Source of the DNA: G963663775 sp963664255
Lineage (GTDB): Bacteria > Bacillota > Clostridia > Oscillospirales > Butyricicoccaceae
NCBI GenBank assembly: GCA_963664255.1
Contig: OY760938.1
Coordinates: 1,984,001 to 2,048,000 of the forward strand
Direction of reading: 5' to 3'
DNA: 64,000 nt
The notes under the pieces are model-generated. The model worked only from the letters and a program-made list of their open reading frames with translations. It searched no databases and was not told the DNA's origin. Of this stretch, positions 7,680-17,224 are shown one piece after another (the stretch's first letter is position 1; each line of letters begins with the position of its first letter). The position numbers were made by a program, and so were the translations under genes.

Positions 7680-9158
7680 TTGAAACAGTTTGATTTAGTG
7701 ATTGTAGGCAGCGGTGCAGGATTGATGGTGATGGAGGCTGCACTGAGCAAAGGTTTGCGCTGTGCCATCATTGAAAAAGCCAAATTTGGTGGCACTTGCT
7801 TGACAAAAGGCTGTATCCCCTCCAAAATGTTGGTATATCCTGCCGATTTCATACGCGAAGCGCAAGCGTCTGCACGCATTGGCATCACGGTGGGTACACC
7901 TTCCTTTGATTGGGATAAGATTTCCAACCGAATGTGGGAGCAAATCAATTTTCACCAAAAGATTGAAAAAAATCTGCTGCATACCCCCAATTTAACCATC
8001 TATAAAGGGGTTGGTGCATTTGTTGGTGCAAACAGTATGGTGGTTTCATGTGAAGGCAAGCCGGACGAAACCCTTACGGCAGATAAATTTATCATTGCAG
8101 CAGGTGCCCGAACCTTCGTACCACCTGTGGATGGCTTAGAACGCGCAGGATATGTGACCTCCGAAACCTTTTTTGGCGAAAAATTTCCGAAAAAGCCGTG
8201 GAAGAGCCTTGCAATTTTGGGTTCCGGTACAATCAGTGCCGAGTTTGCACATATTTTCTCTGCATTTGGCACAAAAGTCACCATTATTGCACGGTCAGAA
8301 CGCATTTTAACCAAGGAAGAAGCGGAAATTTCAGAATTTGTCGGCAAGCAATTCGTGGAAAACGGCATCGATTTGCGGACAAACAGCGCAGTGCTTGCGG
8401 TGTCCACCGATGGCACAACCAAATATATCACCACAGAAAATAAAATCACCAAACAGCAGACCGTTGTGGAATGTGAAGAAATTTTTGTGGCTTCCGGTGT
8501 GCAGTCCAATGGGGATTTGCTGGCATTGGAGCAGGCAGGTGTGGCAGTGGACAAGCACGGCTGGATTGTCACCAATGCCTATTTGGAAACCTCCAATCCA
8601 CATATTTGGGCGTTGGGTGATATTAACGGCAAATATCAATTACGGCACAAAGCAAACTATGAAGCACAGATTTTGGTGCAAAATCTGTTTGGTGAGGAAT
8701 CCAAAAAAGAGGTGCGCTATGATGCCGTTCCCTGGACGGTTTTCACCCATCCGCAGGTGGCGCACTTGGGTATGACCGAGCGAGAGGTGCAGGAACAGGG
8801 CATTCCCTATAAAATGGCGCGCAATTATTATTCTGAAGTTGTGGGCGGCAGAGCCATGGGGTATCACAAGGAAGATGCTGACAACGGCTTTGTAAAAATG
8901 ATTATCGGCGAAAACAAAAAAATTCTCGGCGTCCATATTGTAGGACCACAGGCCGCCGTGCTGCTGCAGCCGTTTGTTTATCTCATCAACGCCGGATACC
9001 AGTGCAAAAAGCACGCGCAGTCCTTGCACGAAAACGAGATTGACGCGCTTCGTATGATGTGTCCCAATCTTGGCACATATGCACCCATCAATGATTCCAT
9101 GGTAATTCATCCATCCCTCAGCGAACTGACCGCATGGGTGTTTGAAAAATTGGGCTGA
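7680..9158 (+). CDS. dihydrolipoamide-dehydrogenase-like flavoprotein
   Basis: This is a class I pyridine-nucleotide disulfide oxidoreductase of about 492 residues. It has an FAD-binding GxGxxG (VGSGAGL) at the N terminus, the redox-active disulfide GGTCLTKGCIPSKM, an NAD(P) fold (LGSGTISAEFAHIF), FAD contact ALGDI and a C-terminal dimerisation domain ending in HPSLSE with the catalytic His-Glu pair. I prefer the TTG start at 7680, which has GGAGG ten bases upstream, over an in-frame ATG at 7635 with no ribosome site. No 2-oxoacid dehydrogenase genes adjoin it, so the substrate (lipoyl protein, other disulfide or metal) is unknown. Confidence 0.88.
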   Translation: MKQFDLVIVGSGAGLMVMEAALSKGLRCAIIEKAKFGGTCLTKGCIPSKMLVYPADFIREAQASARIGITVGTPSFDWDKISNRMWEQINFHQKIEKNLLHTPNLTIYKGVGAFVGANSMVVSCEGKPDETLTADKFIIAAGARTFVPPVDGLERAGYVTSETFFGEKFPKKPWKSLAILGSGTISAEFAHIFSAFGTKVTIIARSERILTKEEAEISEFVGKQFVENGIDLRTNSAVLAVSTDGTTKYITTENKITKQQTVVECEEIFVASGVQSNGDLLALEQAGVAVDKHGWIVTNAYLETSNPHIWALGDINGKYQLRHKANYEAQILVQNLFGEESKKEVRYDAVPWTVFTHPQVAHLGMTEREVQEQGIPYKMARNYYSEVVGGRAMGYHKEDADNGFVKMIIGENKKILGVHIVGPQAAVLLQPFVYLINAGYQCKKHAQSLHENEIDALRMMCPNLGTYAPINDSMVIHPSLSELTAWVFEKLG

Positions 9159-9188
9159 AGCAGCTCCTCCCGCTTGCATTGTTGCCGT

Positions 9189-9246
9189 CAAAAAAAAAGC
9201 AAACACCTCGAAAAAGTGGTAAAACCAACGATTTCGAGGTGTTTTC
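9189..9246 (-). terminator. terminator after tRNA-Leu(CAG)
   Basis: A long hairpin with AAACACCTCGAAA arms, T-rich on the minus side. Nearly the same sequence follows tRNA-Leu(TAG) at 19090-19142. It can also stop plus-strand reading from the flavoprotein gene. Confidence 0.8.
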
Positions 9247-9252
9247 ATTTGG

Positions 9253-9335
9253 TGCAGATGGGGGGACTTGAACCCCCACGTCCTTGCGAACACTAGCACC
9301 TGAAGCTAGCGCGTCTGCCATTCCGCCACATCTGC
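9253..9335 (-). tRNA. tRNA-Leu (anticodon CAG)
   Basis: Seven-base acceptor GCAGATG / CATCTGC, anticodon stem CTAGC/GCTAG with loop TTCAGGT, long variable arm of the leucine class, T-loop GGTTCAAGTCC. CCA is not encoded. Confidence 0.95.
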
Positions 9336-9361
9336 ATATTCACTTTTTCGCTGATGTTTTT

Positions 9362-9446
9362 TGGTGCGAGTGACGGGACTTGAACCCGTACGCCATATAG
9401 CACACGCCCCTCAAACGTGCCTGTCTACCAGTTCCAGCACACTCGC
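9362..9446 (-). tRNA. tRNA-Leu (anticodon GAG)
   Basis: Acceptor GCGAGTG / CACTCGC with encoded CCA, anticodon loop TTGAGGG on stem CACGT/GCGTG, long variable arm, T-loop GGTTCAAGTCC. It is transcribed towards tRNA-Leu(CAG), probably as one unit. Confidence 0.93.
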
Positions 9447-9577
9447 AAAGTTCTTTTTTCGCGTTGCTCTTGAATCAGCTTCTTTATTATATCAAGCACA
9501 TATGCATTTGTCAACAAAAAAATAAAAGTTTAAAAAAAATATAATCCTCTCGTTTATACATACAGGTGCTTGGCCTA

Positions 9578-9623
9578 TTGACAAGCGGTAAGCTGCCTGC
9601 TATATTAATAATTAGCATGCTAA
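9578..9623 (+). promoter_or_regulatory. consensus promoter with palindromic operator for marR
   Basis: TTGACA (9578-9583), exactly 17 bases, TATATT (9601-9606). A perfect 12-base palindrome TTAGCATGCTAA at 9612-9623 covers the expected start point, the classic position for autorepression by MarR. Confidence 0.8.
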
Positions 9624-9668
9624 CAGTTTGCATGACAGAAGAAGACAAACAGAAGGGACGCATTTTTT

Positions 9669-10100
9669 ATGGACAACAGCTTTCACTATCAACTGATGCT
9701 TGTGCACGCACTGTTTCGCGCGCGTGTGATGGAGCACTTGGCAGATGCCGGTCTTTCTCCCGGGCAACCCAAAATTCTGGATTATCTGCGTCGACATGAT
9801 GGCAGTATGCAGAAGGAAATTGCGTATGCGTGTCAAATTGAGCCGGCAACCATGACCGGTCTTTTGCGCAGAATGGAAGAAAAAGGACTGCTTACGCGGC
9901 AGATACGTCCGGAAAACCGCCGCACCTGCTACATTTCCTTAACTGCGCGCGGGCGGGAGAAATGCAAACGGGTCGAACAAACCTTTTTGGCATTGGAAGA
10001 GAGCGTTTTCACCGGAATTTCTGCGCAGGAGCGCACCCAATTCCAAAACACACTCACCAAAATTTGCGCAAATATGACGGACATAAGAGGGCTGCAATGA
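9669..10100 (+). CDS. MarR-family regulator
   Basis: The 143-residue winged-helix protein has the MarR recognition region (QKEIAYACQIEPATMTGLLRRMEEKGLL) and the wing with RPENRRTCYISLTARG, which includes the conserved D/E-x-R-R. MarR proteins are dimeric repressors released by small ligands. The promoter contains a palindromic site over the transcription start, so autorepression is likely. It overlaps the following membrane-protein gene by four bases (ATGA), which marks that gene as its co-regulated target. Confidence 0.9.
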   Translation: MDNSFHYQLMLVHALFRARVMEHLADAGLSPGQPKILDYLRRHDGSMQKEIAYACQIEPATMTGLLRRMEEKGLLTRQIRPENRRTCYISLTARGREKCKRVEQTFLALEESVFTGISAQERTQFQNTLTKICANMTDIRGLQ

Positions 10101-10792
10101 ACACCATCGAACGATTCAAACGCTATGTCGTTTTTTTACTGGGTCTTTTTTTCTGTGCTTTTGGCATTAGCTTTGTCACCAAAGCCAGCTTGGGCACATC
10201 ACCGATTTCCAGCATCACCTACACCTTAAGCCTTGCCTATACGCCGACATTGGGACAATTTACATTGTATATGAGCATTGTACTCATCATTTTGCAGCTT
10301 TTGATGCTGCGCAAAGCGTTTCCAAAGGAATATCTGCTGCAAATTCCGCTATCTTTTCTGTTTTCCTATTTTATTGACTTGACCATGCAGCTGCTCGCTG
10401 CCATCGCCCTGCACACCTATCTTGCCAAGGTGCTGTTTTTGCTGATTGGATGCGTGATTTTGGGGGTGGGCATCTTCTTAGAGGTGCTTGCGGATGTGGT
10501 GATGCTGCCAGGGGAATCCTTCGTGAAGGTGGTGTCTGACACCTTTCACACCGATTTTGGGCACACAAAAGTAGCATTTGACTCCTCTATGACCATCATC
10601 GCAACCATTATGGGTCTTCTTCTGCTGCACAAGCTGGCAGGCGTGCGGGAGGGCACGGTTGTGGCGTCTGTGCTGATTGGCTCCACGGCACGGTTTTGCA
10701 TACAGCGGTTTGGCTTTGTGCGCACATATCTCTTTCAGCCGCTGCATCACCCCAAAAAGCCATGTCCGCAGACAGACCGCGTTTCCTTATAA
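10097..10792 (+). CDS. YczE/DUF6198-type integral membrane protein
   Basis: The 231-residue protein has about five hydrophobic segments, starting with RYVVFLLGLFFCAFGISF, followed by the family-type TKASLGTSPISS and a second-half GIFLEVLADVVMLPGE motif. This matches the YczE/YyaS/YitT-like membrane family, whose transport or signalling role is not established. I chose the ATG at 10097 because it overlaps the marR stop as ATGA. Regulation together with marR suggests a response to a toxic or signalling compound. Confidence 0.8.
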   Translation: MNTIERFKRYVVFLLGLFFCAFGISFVTKASLGTSPISSITYTLSLAYTPTLGQFTLYMSIVLIILQLLMLRKAFPKEYLLQIPLSFLFSYFIDLTMQLLAAIALHTYLAKVLFLLIGCVILGVGIFLEVLADVVMLPGESFVKVVSDTFHTDFGHTKVAFDSSMTIIATIMGLLLLHKLAGVREGTVVASVLIGSTARFCIQRFGFVRTYLFQPLHHPKKPCPQTDRVSL

Positions 10793-10798
10793 GAAGCC

Positions 10799-10982
10799 GT
10801 ATTCATAACGGTGAACAGGCATATCTTTTCCGCGATGTGGCGTTAAAACTCCTTGGAATACACAAAGTCCCCTAGGTGATTTTCTACCAGTAAGCGATGC
10901 ATCAAACAATTTTGTGTGAATTGTGCGGTGTTGCCCTAGCAAAAAATCTATACCCATTTCTACCATTCTCGTTTATGAATAC
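10799..10982 (+). repeat. MITE-like repeat, copy A (184 bp)
   Basis: Imperfect 12-13 base terminal inverted repeats (GTATTCATAACG / CGTTTATGAATAC) bound a noncoding segment shared with 21947-22096. Shared internal blocks are GCATATCTTTTCCGC, GGCGTTAAAACTCCTTGG and CTAGCAAAAAA. No coding capacity. It follows the stop of the membrane-protein gene. Confidence 0.75.
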
Positions 10983-10992
10983 AACTTCTAAG

Positions 10993-11055
10993 AAGAACCG
11001 CCCAAGCTGCCGCGTTCGGAAAGGATTTCCTACGCAGCGCTTGGGCGGTTCTTTT
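10993..11055. terminator. bidirectional terminator
   Basis: Fifteen-base arms AAGAACCGCCCAAGC / GCTTGGGCGGTTCTT followed by TTTT on the plus side. It separates the membrane-protein gene from the convergent c-di-GMP gene. Confidence 0.8.
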
Positions 11056-11067
11056 CGCAGTATGGTA

Positions 11068-13620
11068 CTAGAACTGCTCTGCAAGGTCTGTTTTTTGCAA
11101 AATCTCCACGAAAACATCCACAATATCCGGTGCAAATTGTGTGCCTGCATGGCGCAGTAATTCTTGCATGGCAGCTTCTTTGGACAACGCCGTGTGATAT
11201 ACCCGTTCGTGGGTCATGGCATCAAAGGCATCTGCCACAGAAAGAATGCGACAGCAAAGTGGGATTTCTTCCCCTCGCAAGCCTTTGGGATAGCCAGTGC
11301 CATCCCACCGCTCATGATGTGCCAAAATATATTCAGACACCACGGACAATTCCGGCGTATTCTGCGTGATACGATAGCCGATTTCAGAATGCTTCTGCAG
11401 TTCGCTGCGTTCCTGCACCGAAAGAGGCTCTTTTTTGCACAAAAGCGCCGCAGAAACGCCAACCTTCCCAATATCATGCAATACGGAAAAGAGCGACAAT
11501 TCATTCTTCATTTTATCACTTAACTGCATTTTTTGGGCGATTGCCTTGCAGGATGCGGCAATTCGTCTGGAATGCGCTTCGGTTTCCATGCTTTTTTCAT
11601 GGAGGGTGGACAGTAGGGTGTTGATGATAGTGGTGCGAAAGGTTCGGCTTTCCAGCAATTTTTGGCGATACATCAACTCTTCTGCCTCTCGAATGACATC
11701 CCGCATATCCTGCGCAGGTCGCTTGCGTGCCGCGCAACCCAACGAAACGCTCACCTGCAAGGGACCCACGGTGTGCTTTTGAAAATTTGCTTTCAGCCGC
11801 TGTACCAGCGCATCTGCCTGTGCCTGTGTGGTGTGCCGCAGCAGCACTAAAAACTCATCACCGCCCCAGCGGGCAACCATGTGCTGGCGACCGCAGGTTT
11901 CCAACAGAATTTGTGCCACGTGCTGGAGCAATGCATCGCCTGTTTCATGTCCGAAAACATCATTCGTGATTTTCAAACCGTTGACATCCCCCATGATGAC
12001 GGCAATCGCCATATCCGTTTTTTGTGACACATGATTGATTTCTGCTTCTGCAAAGCGGCGGTTATAAATGCCGGTCAGGGCATCGTGATAGCTGAGGAAT
12101 AAAATTTCCTTTTGCTGCGCCTTTTCAAAGCGGACATCACGAAACACCATCACGACACCGAACATTTTGCCGTTTTCATTTTTGATGGGAGCGGCACTGT
12201 CCGCAATGGTGATTTTTTCACCGCAGCGGTTGCATAAAATGGTGTTGTTTTCCAGACCAGTCAGTTCTTCGGTCAGCAGCACGGTTTCTACCGGATTTTT
12301 GGCAGGCTGTCCGGTTTCCTCATTCTGCAGAATGAAAATCTCCGAAAACGGCTTGCCGATTGCCTCTTGGTTGCGCCAGCCTGTCATGTTTTCTGCGGCA
12401 TGGTTGAGCGAGGTAATGTTGCCAACGGTATCGGTGGTTAAAACGCCATCTCCTATGGATTTTAGGGTGGTGTGCAGCAGCTCTTTTTCTTGAAACAGCA
12501 CCTTTCGATAATTTTCTCGGTCGGTAACGTCAAAGATAATCGAAAATAGCTTTGCACTGTTCTTGTCTGCAATGGGGCAGGAATAGACCTCTACAATGCG
12601 GATTTCCCCGCTGCACAAGCGGTGCGGAAAGATGAAATGTGCGCGCTTCTCTTCGACCGCAATTTGCCGCTGCTTCTGCACCTCTTCTTCCGGCAGGGTA
12701 TTGATGTTTTGGATATTCAGCCGCAGTAAATCGGATTTTTCATAGCCATAAAAGGCACAAGCCGCAGGATTGGCGTCTAAAATCTGACCGGTATGGGGGT
12801 CTATGATGAGCATATTGGCGATGTGGTCATGAAACATGGACTGCAAACGCTCCTGCAAAACCTGATGGTGCTCCTCCAGCTGCTTATATTGCGTGATGTC
12901 CTTGCGAGAAGCGATGAGGTATTGTCGCCCGGCTTTTTGGGCAACCGAAAGGCTGGTCAAAAAAACATAGGACTTTCCGCCCAGGTTAAAATTTTCCTCA
13001 AAAATCAGGGTGTGATTTTTCAAAATAGCCTGCATATAGAGGTTGGTGAGTCGTTCGCCAGTGGCGTGCCCCCAAACCTCATGCGGTGTTTTTCCGCTGA
13101 TTTCTCGGCTGTGCAGGCCTGTGATGCGTTCGTGTGCCGCATTGAAGCTGATATAGTAAAACGCGCCATCTTTATATTCTGCCAGAAACATACCATCTTG
13201 TGTGCTGTTGAAAATAAAGTCCAAATTGGATTTTGCTTCCTCCAGCGCCTGCTTTTGCAGCAGCAGCGCACTGGTTTCATCGCGTGGAAGAGGATGGCAT
13301 ACCAGTGCAAAAACGGCATTCTCCAGCAGGAAGGCATGGAGCTGCACATATCCTGCTTGGCTTTGCAGGTGCACCTGCTGCGGTGCTTCTTGCAGCTTCT
13401 CATACAAAATATGCGGGTTGAAGTTTAATTTTTCCCAAAAATCGGATGCGCTTTTGCCCAGCCAATCGGATGCCTGTATGGCAAACTGCTGCTCAAAACT
13501 ACGGTTCATTTCCAAAAAGACGCTGTCAATCATCTGGCCTTCCTGATTGCATATCACCTGATTGTATGCACATGCGTAAGGCATCAAACGCACCATTTGT
13601 TCGGCATAGCTTTCCAACAT
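11068..13620 (-). CDS. PAS-GGDEF-HD-GYP cyclic di-GMP signalling protein
   Basis: The 850-residue protein has several PAS/PAC repeats in the first 510 residues (for example the HEVWGHATGERLTNLY and DVTDRENYR regions). These are followed by a diguanylate-cyclase domain with an intact RWGGDEF and a C-terminal HD-GYP phosphodiesterase domain (HDIGKVGVS, HHERWDGTGYP). It can in principle both make and break c-di-GMP, switching lifestyle or motility from a sensed signal. No RxxD product-inhibition site is seen before GGDEF. No membrane segments are evident, so it is probably a cytosolic sensor. SD AAGGATG precedes the ATG. Which activity dominates cannot be read from sequence. Confidence 0.92.
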   Translation of the reverse strand: MLESYAEQMVRLMPYACAYNQVICNQEGQMIDSVFLEMNRSFEQQFAIQASDWLGKSASDFWEKLNFNPHILYEKLQEAPQQVHLQSQAGYVQLHAFLLENAVFALVCHPLPRDETSALLLQKQALEEAKSNLDFIFNSTQDGMFLAEYKDGAFYYISFNAAHERITGLHSREISGKTPHEVWGHATGERLTNLYMQAILKNHTLIFEENFNLGGKSYVFLTSLSVAQKAGRQYLIASRKDITQYKQLEEHHQVLQERLQSMFHDHIANMLIIDPHTGQILDANPAACAFYGYEKSDLLRLNIQNINTLPEEEVQKQRQIAVEEKRAHFIFPHRLCSGEIRIVEVYSCPIADKNSAKLFSIIFDVTDRENYRKVLFQEKELLHTTLKSIGDGVLTTDTVGNITSLNHAAENMTGWRNQEAIGKPFSEIFILQNEETGQPAKNPVETVLLTEELTGLENNTILCNRCGEKITIADSAAPIKNENGKMFGVVMVFRDVRFEKAQQKEILFLSYHDALTGIYNRRFAEAEINHVSQKTDMAIAVIMGDVNGLKITNDVFGHETGDALLQHVAQILLETCGRQHMVARWGGDEFLVLLRHTTQAQADALVQRLKANFQKHTVGPLQVSVSLGCAARKRPAQDMRDVIREAEELMYRQKLLESRTFRTTIINTLLSTLHEKSMETEAHSRRIAASCKAIAQKMQLSDKMKNELSLFSVLHDIGKVGVSAALLCKKEPLSVQERSELQKHSEIGYRITQNTPELSVVSEYILAHHERWDGTGYPKGLRGEEIPLCCRILSVADAFDAMTHERVYHTALSKEAAMQELLRHAGTQFAPDIVDVFVEILQKTDLAEQF

Positions 13621-13973
13621 AGCTAATCATCCTTCCTCGCAGTCATCCCTATGACCCGTGCAAATGTTCTCTATCTCAAAAAAAGCGTCCAAGCTGATGT
13701 ATGTGCAATCCAAACAGCATCCTTGGATATAGATGCTGGCGTTGTCTGCGCAAACCGAGCACGGCATTCCATTGCAGTGCTATTAAACTTAGTTTATCCC
13801 AAAGTGCACCAAAGTACAAGAGCAAAGCGACATTTCACTGTATTTTTTTACAAAAAACGACGAAATGCACAAGATGCGCCTGTATTGTTTTGTTTTCAAA
13901 AGTTCCATCCCTGCACAGGCTGCAGGGATTTGGCATAGAATGAAGCATCTCTTGAAGGAGAGGTGAACGTAAT

Positions 13974-14261
13974 ATGCAATGCTATAACCCATATTGCTGT
14001 GGTTATGTAGAAGGGCGCGCGGAAGGCTGCGCCGCGGGCTGCGCACAAGGTCGTGTGCAGGGCTACACACAAGGCTGCCAGCAAGGCTATGTGCAGGGTC
14101 TTTCGCAAGGCTGTGCACAAGGGCGCGCACAAGGCTATTCGCAGGGCTGTGCACAGGGCTACCAAAATGGCTATGTCCAAGGGGCTTCTGCGGGCTATGC
14201 CAAAGGGGCCTGCTGTGAGCACCGCCGCATTTGTGCGCAGCTGGCGCAGATTTGTAATTGA
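13974..14261 (+). CDS. small Gly/Gln/Cys/Tyr tetrapeptide-repeat protein
   Basis: The 95-residue product is built from about eighteen tandem four-residue units of the form x-x-G-(Y/C/R/A/L), mostly QGY, QGC, QGR. An N-terminal MQCYNPYCCGY and a C-terminal ACCEHRRICAQ add cysteines. AAGGAGAGG stands 11 bases before the ATG and a good terminator follows, so it is a real transcription unit. The GxxxGxxxG spacing would put one glycine per helical turn if helical. Low-complexity Cys/Tyr/Gly proteins of this sort occur among spore-coat and surface proteins, but I know no close family. The 12-base DNA period suggests expansion by slippage. Confidence 0.7.
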   Translation: MQCYNPYCCGYVEGRAEGCAAGCAQGRVQGYTQGCQQGYVQGLSQGCAQGRAQGYSQGCAQGYQNGYVQGASAGYAKGACCEHRRICAQLAQICN

Positions 14262-14278
14262 AGCGATGCAGCAAAAAA

Positions 14279-14315
14279 ACAAGGCGTCATACGAGTTGGT
14301 ATGACGCCTTGTTTT
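14279..14315. terminator. bidirectional terminator between the repeat peptide and tex
   Basis: Fourteen-base perfect arms ACAAGGCGTCATAC / GTATGACGCCTTGT with T-runs on both sides (AAAAAAAC before, TTTT after). Confidence 0.88.
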
Positions 14316-14324
14316 GCCTGTGTG

Positions 14325-16487
14325 CTATTTCTGCCCTGCCGCCGATGGTTTCATGGACAGCGCAATGCGCTTTTTCTTTTCATCCACTTCCAACACATAC
14401 ACCGTCACAATATCGCCCACCTTCACCACATCAGACGGATGTTTAATGAAGCGGTCTGCCAGTTGTGAAATGTGCACCAACCCATCTTGGTGCACACCGA
14501 TGTCCACAAACGCACCGAAATCAATGACATTGCGCACCGTGCCGACCAGCTCCATGCCGCGTTTCAAATCCGAAAGCTGCATCACATCCGAACGCAGCAG
14601 CGCAGGCGGCAAGCTGTCGCGCAGGTCACGCCCCGGCTTTTGCAGTTCGCTGATGATGTCACGCAAGGTCGGGATGCCAATGCCGCAGGCATCTGCCGTC
14701 TTTTGCTCGCCGCGTTCCTGTATGCGAAGCGGCAGGGTATGAATCCCCTGCAGTGTGACCTCGGCAAGCTGTAGGCCAAGCAGCTCGAGCAAGCGGTTTG
14801 CCGCCGCGTAGGATTCCGGATGCACTGAGGTGTTGTCCAAAATGTTTTTGCCGCCGGGAATGCGCAAAAATCCGGCGCACTGCTCATATGCTTTGGGCCC
14901 CAGTCGCGGCACTTTTTTCAGCTCGGTGCGGCTTTGGAAGGCACCGTTTTCATCGCGATAGGCGACCACATTTTTTGCAACCGTTTCATTGAGTCCGGAA
15001 ATATAGGTCAGCAGAGAAGCCGATGCGGTATTCAAATCCACACCCACACTGTTGACGCAGTCCTCCACCACGCCGCCCAATGCCATGTCCAGCCTTGCGG
15101 GAGGCATATCGTGCTGATATTGTCCGATGCCGATGGCTTTTGGGTCGATTTTTACAAGCTCTGCCAAGGGGTCCTGCAAGCGGCGCGCTATCGAAACCGC
15201 ACTGCGCAACGATACATCAAACGTTGGAAATTCTGCCGCCGCCAGCTTGGATGCCGAATAGACCGATGCACCCGCTTCGCTGACCACCATATAACTGACG
15301 GGGGTGTCCAGTTCTCGAATCAAATCCGCCACAAAGATTTCCGATTCCTTGGAGGCGGTTCCGTTGCCGATGGAAATCACGCGTACACCATGCTTGGTAA
15401 TCAAGCGCTTCAGGTCTTTTTTTGCATCTTCAATGCGATTATGTGGCGGTGTGGGATAAATCACAGTGGTATCAAGCACTTTTCCAGTCGAATCCACCAC
15501 CGCAATTTTACATCCTGTCCGATAGGCAGGGTCAAGCCCTAAAATGACTTGGTTTTTGACGGGCGGCTGTAACAGCAGCGGCTTTAGATTGACTGCAAAC
15601 ATGGAAATCGCCTGCTCTGCCGCCTTTTGGGTCAGTTCTGCACGAATTTCTCGCTCAACCGCAGGAAACACCAGTCGTTTCCATGCATCTGCAATGGCTT
15701 CCTGCACGCAAATGGTTGTCACACTGCCAGCGCGCACAAACTGCTGCTGCAAAATGGATAACGCCGCGTCCTCATCCGCCACCAGCTTGATTTTCAGATA
15801 GCCCTCCTGTTCGCCGCGGTCCATCGCCAGAATGCGATGGCTGGGCAGCTTGTGAATCGGCTCGGTATAGTCATAATACATCTGATAGACCGAATCCTCT
15901 TCCTTGGCGGCGCGAGAGGATGCAGAACCGGTTTTCCAGATGCTTTCGCGCAGCTTTTTGCGACAGGTGGCATCATCGGACACGGTTTCTGCAAGAATAT
16001 CCTTTGCGCCTGCAATCGCATCTTCCCAGCTGAAAACCTCCTTTTCTGCGTTGACAAACGGCAGCGCGAGGTCGGTCAGTGTGGCTTGCTGTGGCAGCTG
16101 CTGCAGTAAAATGTCCGCCAAAGGCTGCAGCCCTTTTTCCTGCGCGATGGTCGCACGGGTGCGGCGTTTTGGGCGATAGGGGCGATATAGGTCTTCGATT
16201 TCTGCGAGTGTTTTGGCGTTTCCAATCGCTTCCGAAAGTGCTTGTGTCATTTTTTCCTGTGCCGTGATGGTTTCCACAACCTCAGCTTTTCGCTTTTCCA
16301 AATTGCGGATATATTGCAGTCGGTCGAACAACTCACGCAGCACTTGGTCATCACAGGAGCCGGTCAGCTCCTTGCGATAGCGTGCAATGAATGGAATGGT
16401 GTTGCCGTCATCAATCAGTGCGACGATATTTTCCGCATGGGTCTGTGTCAACTGGAATTCTTTTGCAAGTTCCAATGCGATATTCAT
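14325..16487 (-). CDS. tex: Tex-family RNA-binding transcription accessory protein
   Basis: The 720-residue protein has the order of Tex. It starts with an N-terminal helical region (FIARYRKELTGSCDDQVLREL). The YqgF/RuvC-like domain (VILGLDPAYRTGCKIAVVD) and a helix-hairpin-helix region (LNTASASLLTYISGL) follow. A C-terminal S1 RNA-binding domain ends it (GTVRNVIDFGAFVDIGVHQDGLVHISQL). Tex is a conserved cytoplasmic nucleic-acid-binding factor implicated in transcription and toxin gene control. I prefer the ATG at 16487, preceded by AGAGG, over the in-frame start eight codons upstream. Confidence 0.93.
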   Translation of the reverse strand: MNIALELAKEFQLTQTHAENIVALIDDGNTIPFIARYRKELTGSCDDQVLRELFDRLQYIRNLEKRKAEVVETITAQEKMTQALSEAIGNAKTLAEIEDLYRPYRPKRRTRATIAQEKGLQPLADILLQQLPQQATLTDLALPFVNAEKEVFSWEDAIAGAKDILAETVSDDATCRKKLRESIWKTGSASSRAAKEEDSVYQMYYDYTEPIHKLPSHRILAMDRGEQEGYLKIKLVADEDAALSILQQQFVRAGSVTTICVQEAIADAWKRLVFPAVEREIRAELTQKAAEQAISMFAVNLKPLLLQPPVKNQVILGLDPAYRTGCKIAVVDSTGKVLDTTVIYPTPPHNRIEDAKKDLKRLITKHGVRVISIGNGTASKESEIFVADLIRELDTPVSYMVVSEAGASVYSASKLAAAEFPTFDVSLRSAVSIARRLQDPLAELVKIDPKAIGIGQYQHDMPPARLDMALGGVVEDCVNSVGVDLNTASASLLTYISGLNETVAKNVVAYRDENGAFQSRTELKKVPRLGPKAYEQCAGFLRIPGGKNILDNTSVHPESYAAANRLLELLGLQLAEVTLQGIHTLPLRIQERGEQKTADACGIGIPTLRDIISELQKPGRDLRDSLPPALLRSDVMQLSDLKRGMELVGTVRNVIDFGAFVDIGVHQDGLVHISQLADRFIKHPSDVVKVGDIVTVYVLEVDEKKKRIALSMKPSAAGQK

Positions 16488-16702
16488 ATAGTACCTCTTT
16501 AAAGTTTGCAAATTTTTGCTTGTTGTCTATCAGTATACCATATTATGTACGCCTGTGCAGGGGAAAGGGCGGATTTTTTTGTGCGCTGTATGACACAGCC
16601 CCTTTCTTTTACCTAAGCTGAAAACATTATACCGCAGCGGCGAGCGGAAGTTGAAGACCCGAATCTGCTTTTGATGCCGCTCGTGGTATAATTTTAAAAT
16701 AG

Positions 16703-16734
16703 CGGTATAATAGCCGTTTGCGGCTATTATACCG
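16703..16734. repeat. perfect 14-bp inverted repeat in a gene-free stretch
   Basis: CGGTATAATAGCCG / CGGCTATTATACCG with a 4-base loop. The interval 16512-16957 has no gene that I can support. It also holds GCGGCGAGCGG and CCGCTCG fragments around 16640-16685 that partly pair. There is no T-run, so it is an operator, an RNA hairpin or an insertion scar. Confidence 0.5.
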
Positions 16735-16957
16735 TATTCATTAATTCTGCTACCGTTTCCTTTTCAGAAAGACGATAGATTTTACTTCCCCGACCTATTC
16801 TGCATAGAGAGTGTGTGAAAAGTAAGAAATGGGTTTATTTATGTTTCCGCAATTCAGATTTTGACCTTTTGCAGCAACTGCGCGGTCTTAGTAATTGCGG
16901 TGACGGTATCCATTGTATGGTCTTCGTTTTCGATCGACAATACGCCGTCATAACACC

Positions 16958-17122
16958 ATGAGCAATGACCTTCTCCGAATCGGATTGGTAAATCACGCTG
17001 GAGAAGCGCCCTTGCTGGCAGTACGCTACAAGGAAAAAGATAATTCTCGCATCACCGTGTTAGAGTTCGAGGCTGGGGGCATCCCACGGTATGAGTGGGA
17101 GGACAAGCAGGCTAAGTTTTGA
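16958..17122 (+). CDS. short hypothetical protein, probable prophage relic
   Basis: A 54-residue reading frame starts MSNDLLRIGLVNHAGEAPLL and ends ...EWEDKQAKF. No convincing ribosome site precedes it. Beyond the stop another frame reads ESIQNDVSAIKQKVDTLN and then stops at 17177, a coiled-coil tail like those of small phage accessory proteins. Together with the neighbouring integrase this looks like a mostly deleted phage or element. I cannot name either piece. Confidence 0.35.
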   Translation: MSNDLLRIGLVNHAGEAPLLAVRYKEKDNSRITVLEFEAGGIPRYEWEDKQAKF

Positions 17123-17224
17123 AAGCATCCAGAATGATGTATCTGCTATTAAGCAGAAAGTGGACACGCTGAACTAATACACAAAAGAATAGACCTGCTG
17201 TTACTGTCAGCAGGTCTATATTAC

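Noticed and set aside
13990..14220. Tandem 12-base repeats that could suggest a CRISPR-like array
   Set aside because: The period is 12 bases with no unique spacers, and the frame is translated from a good ribosome site. It is a protein repeat.
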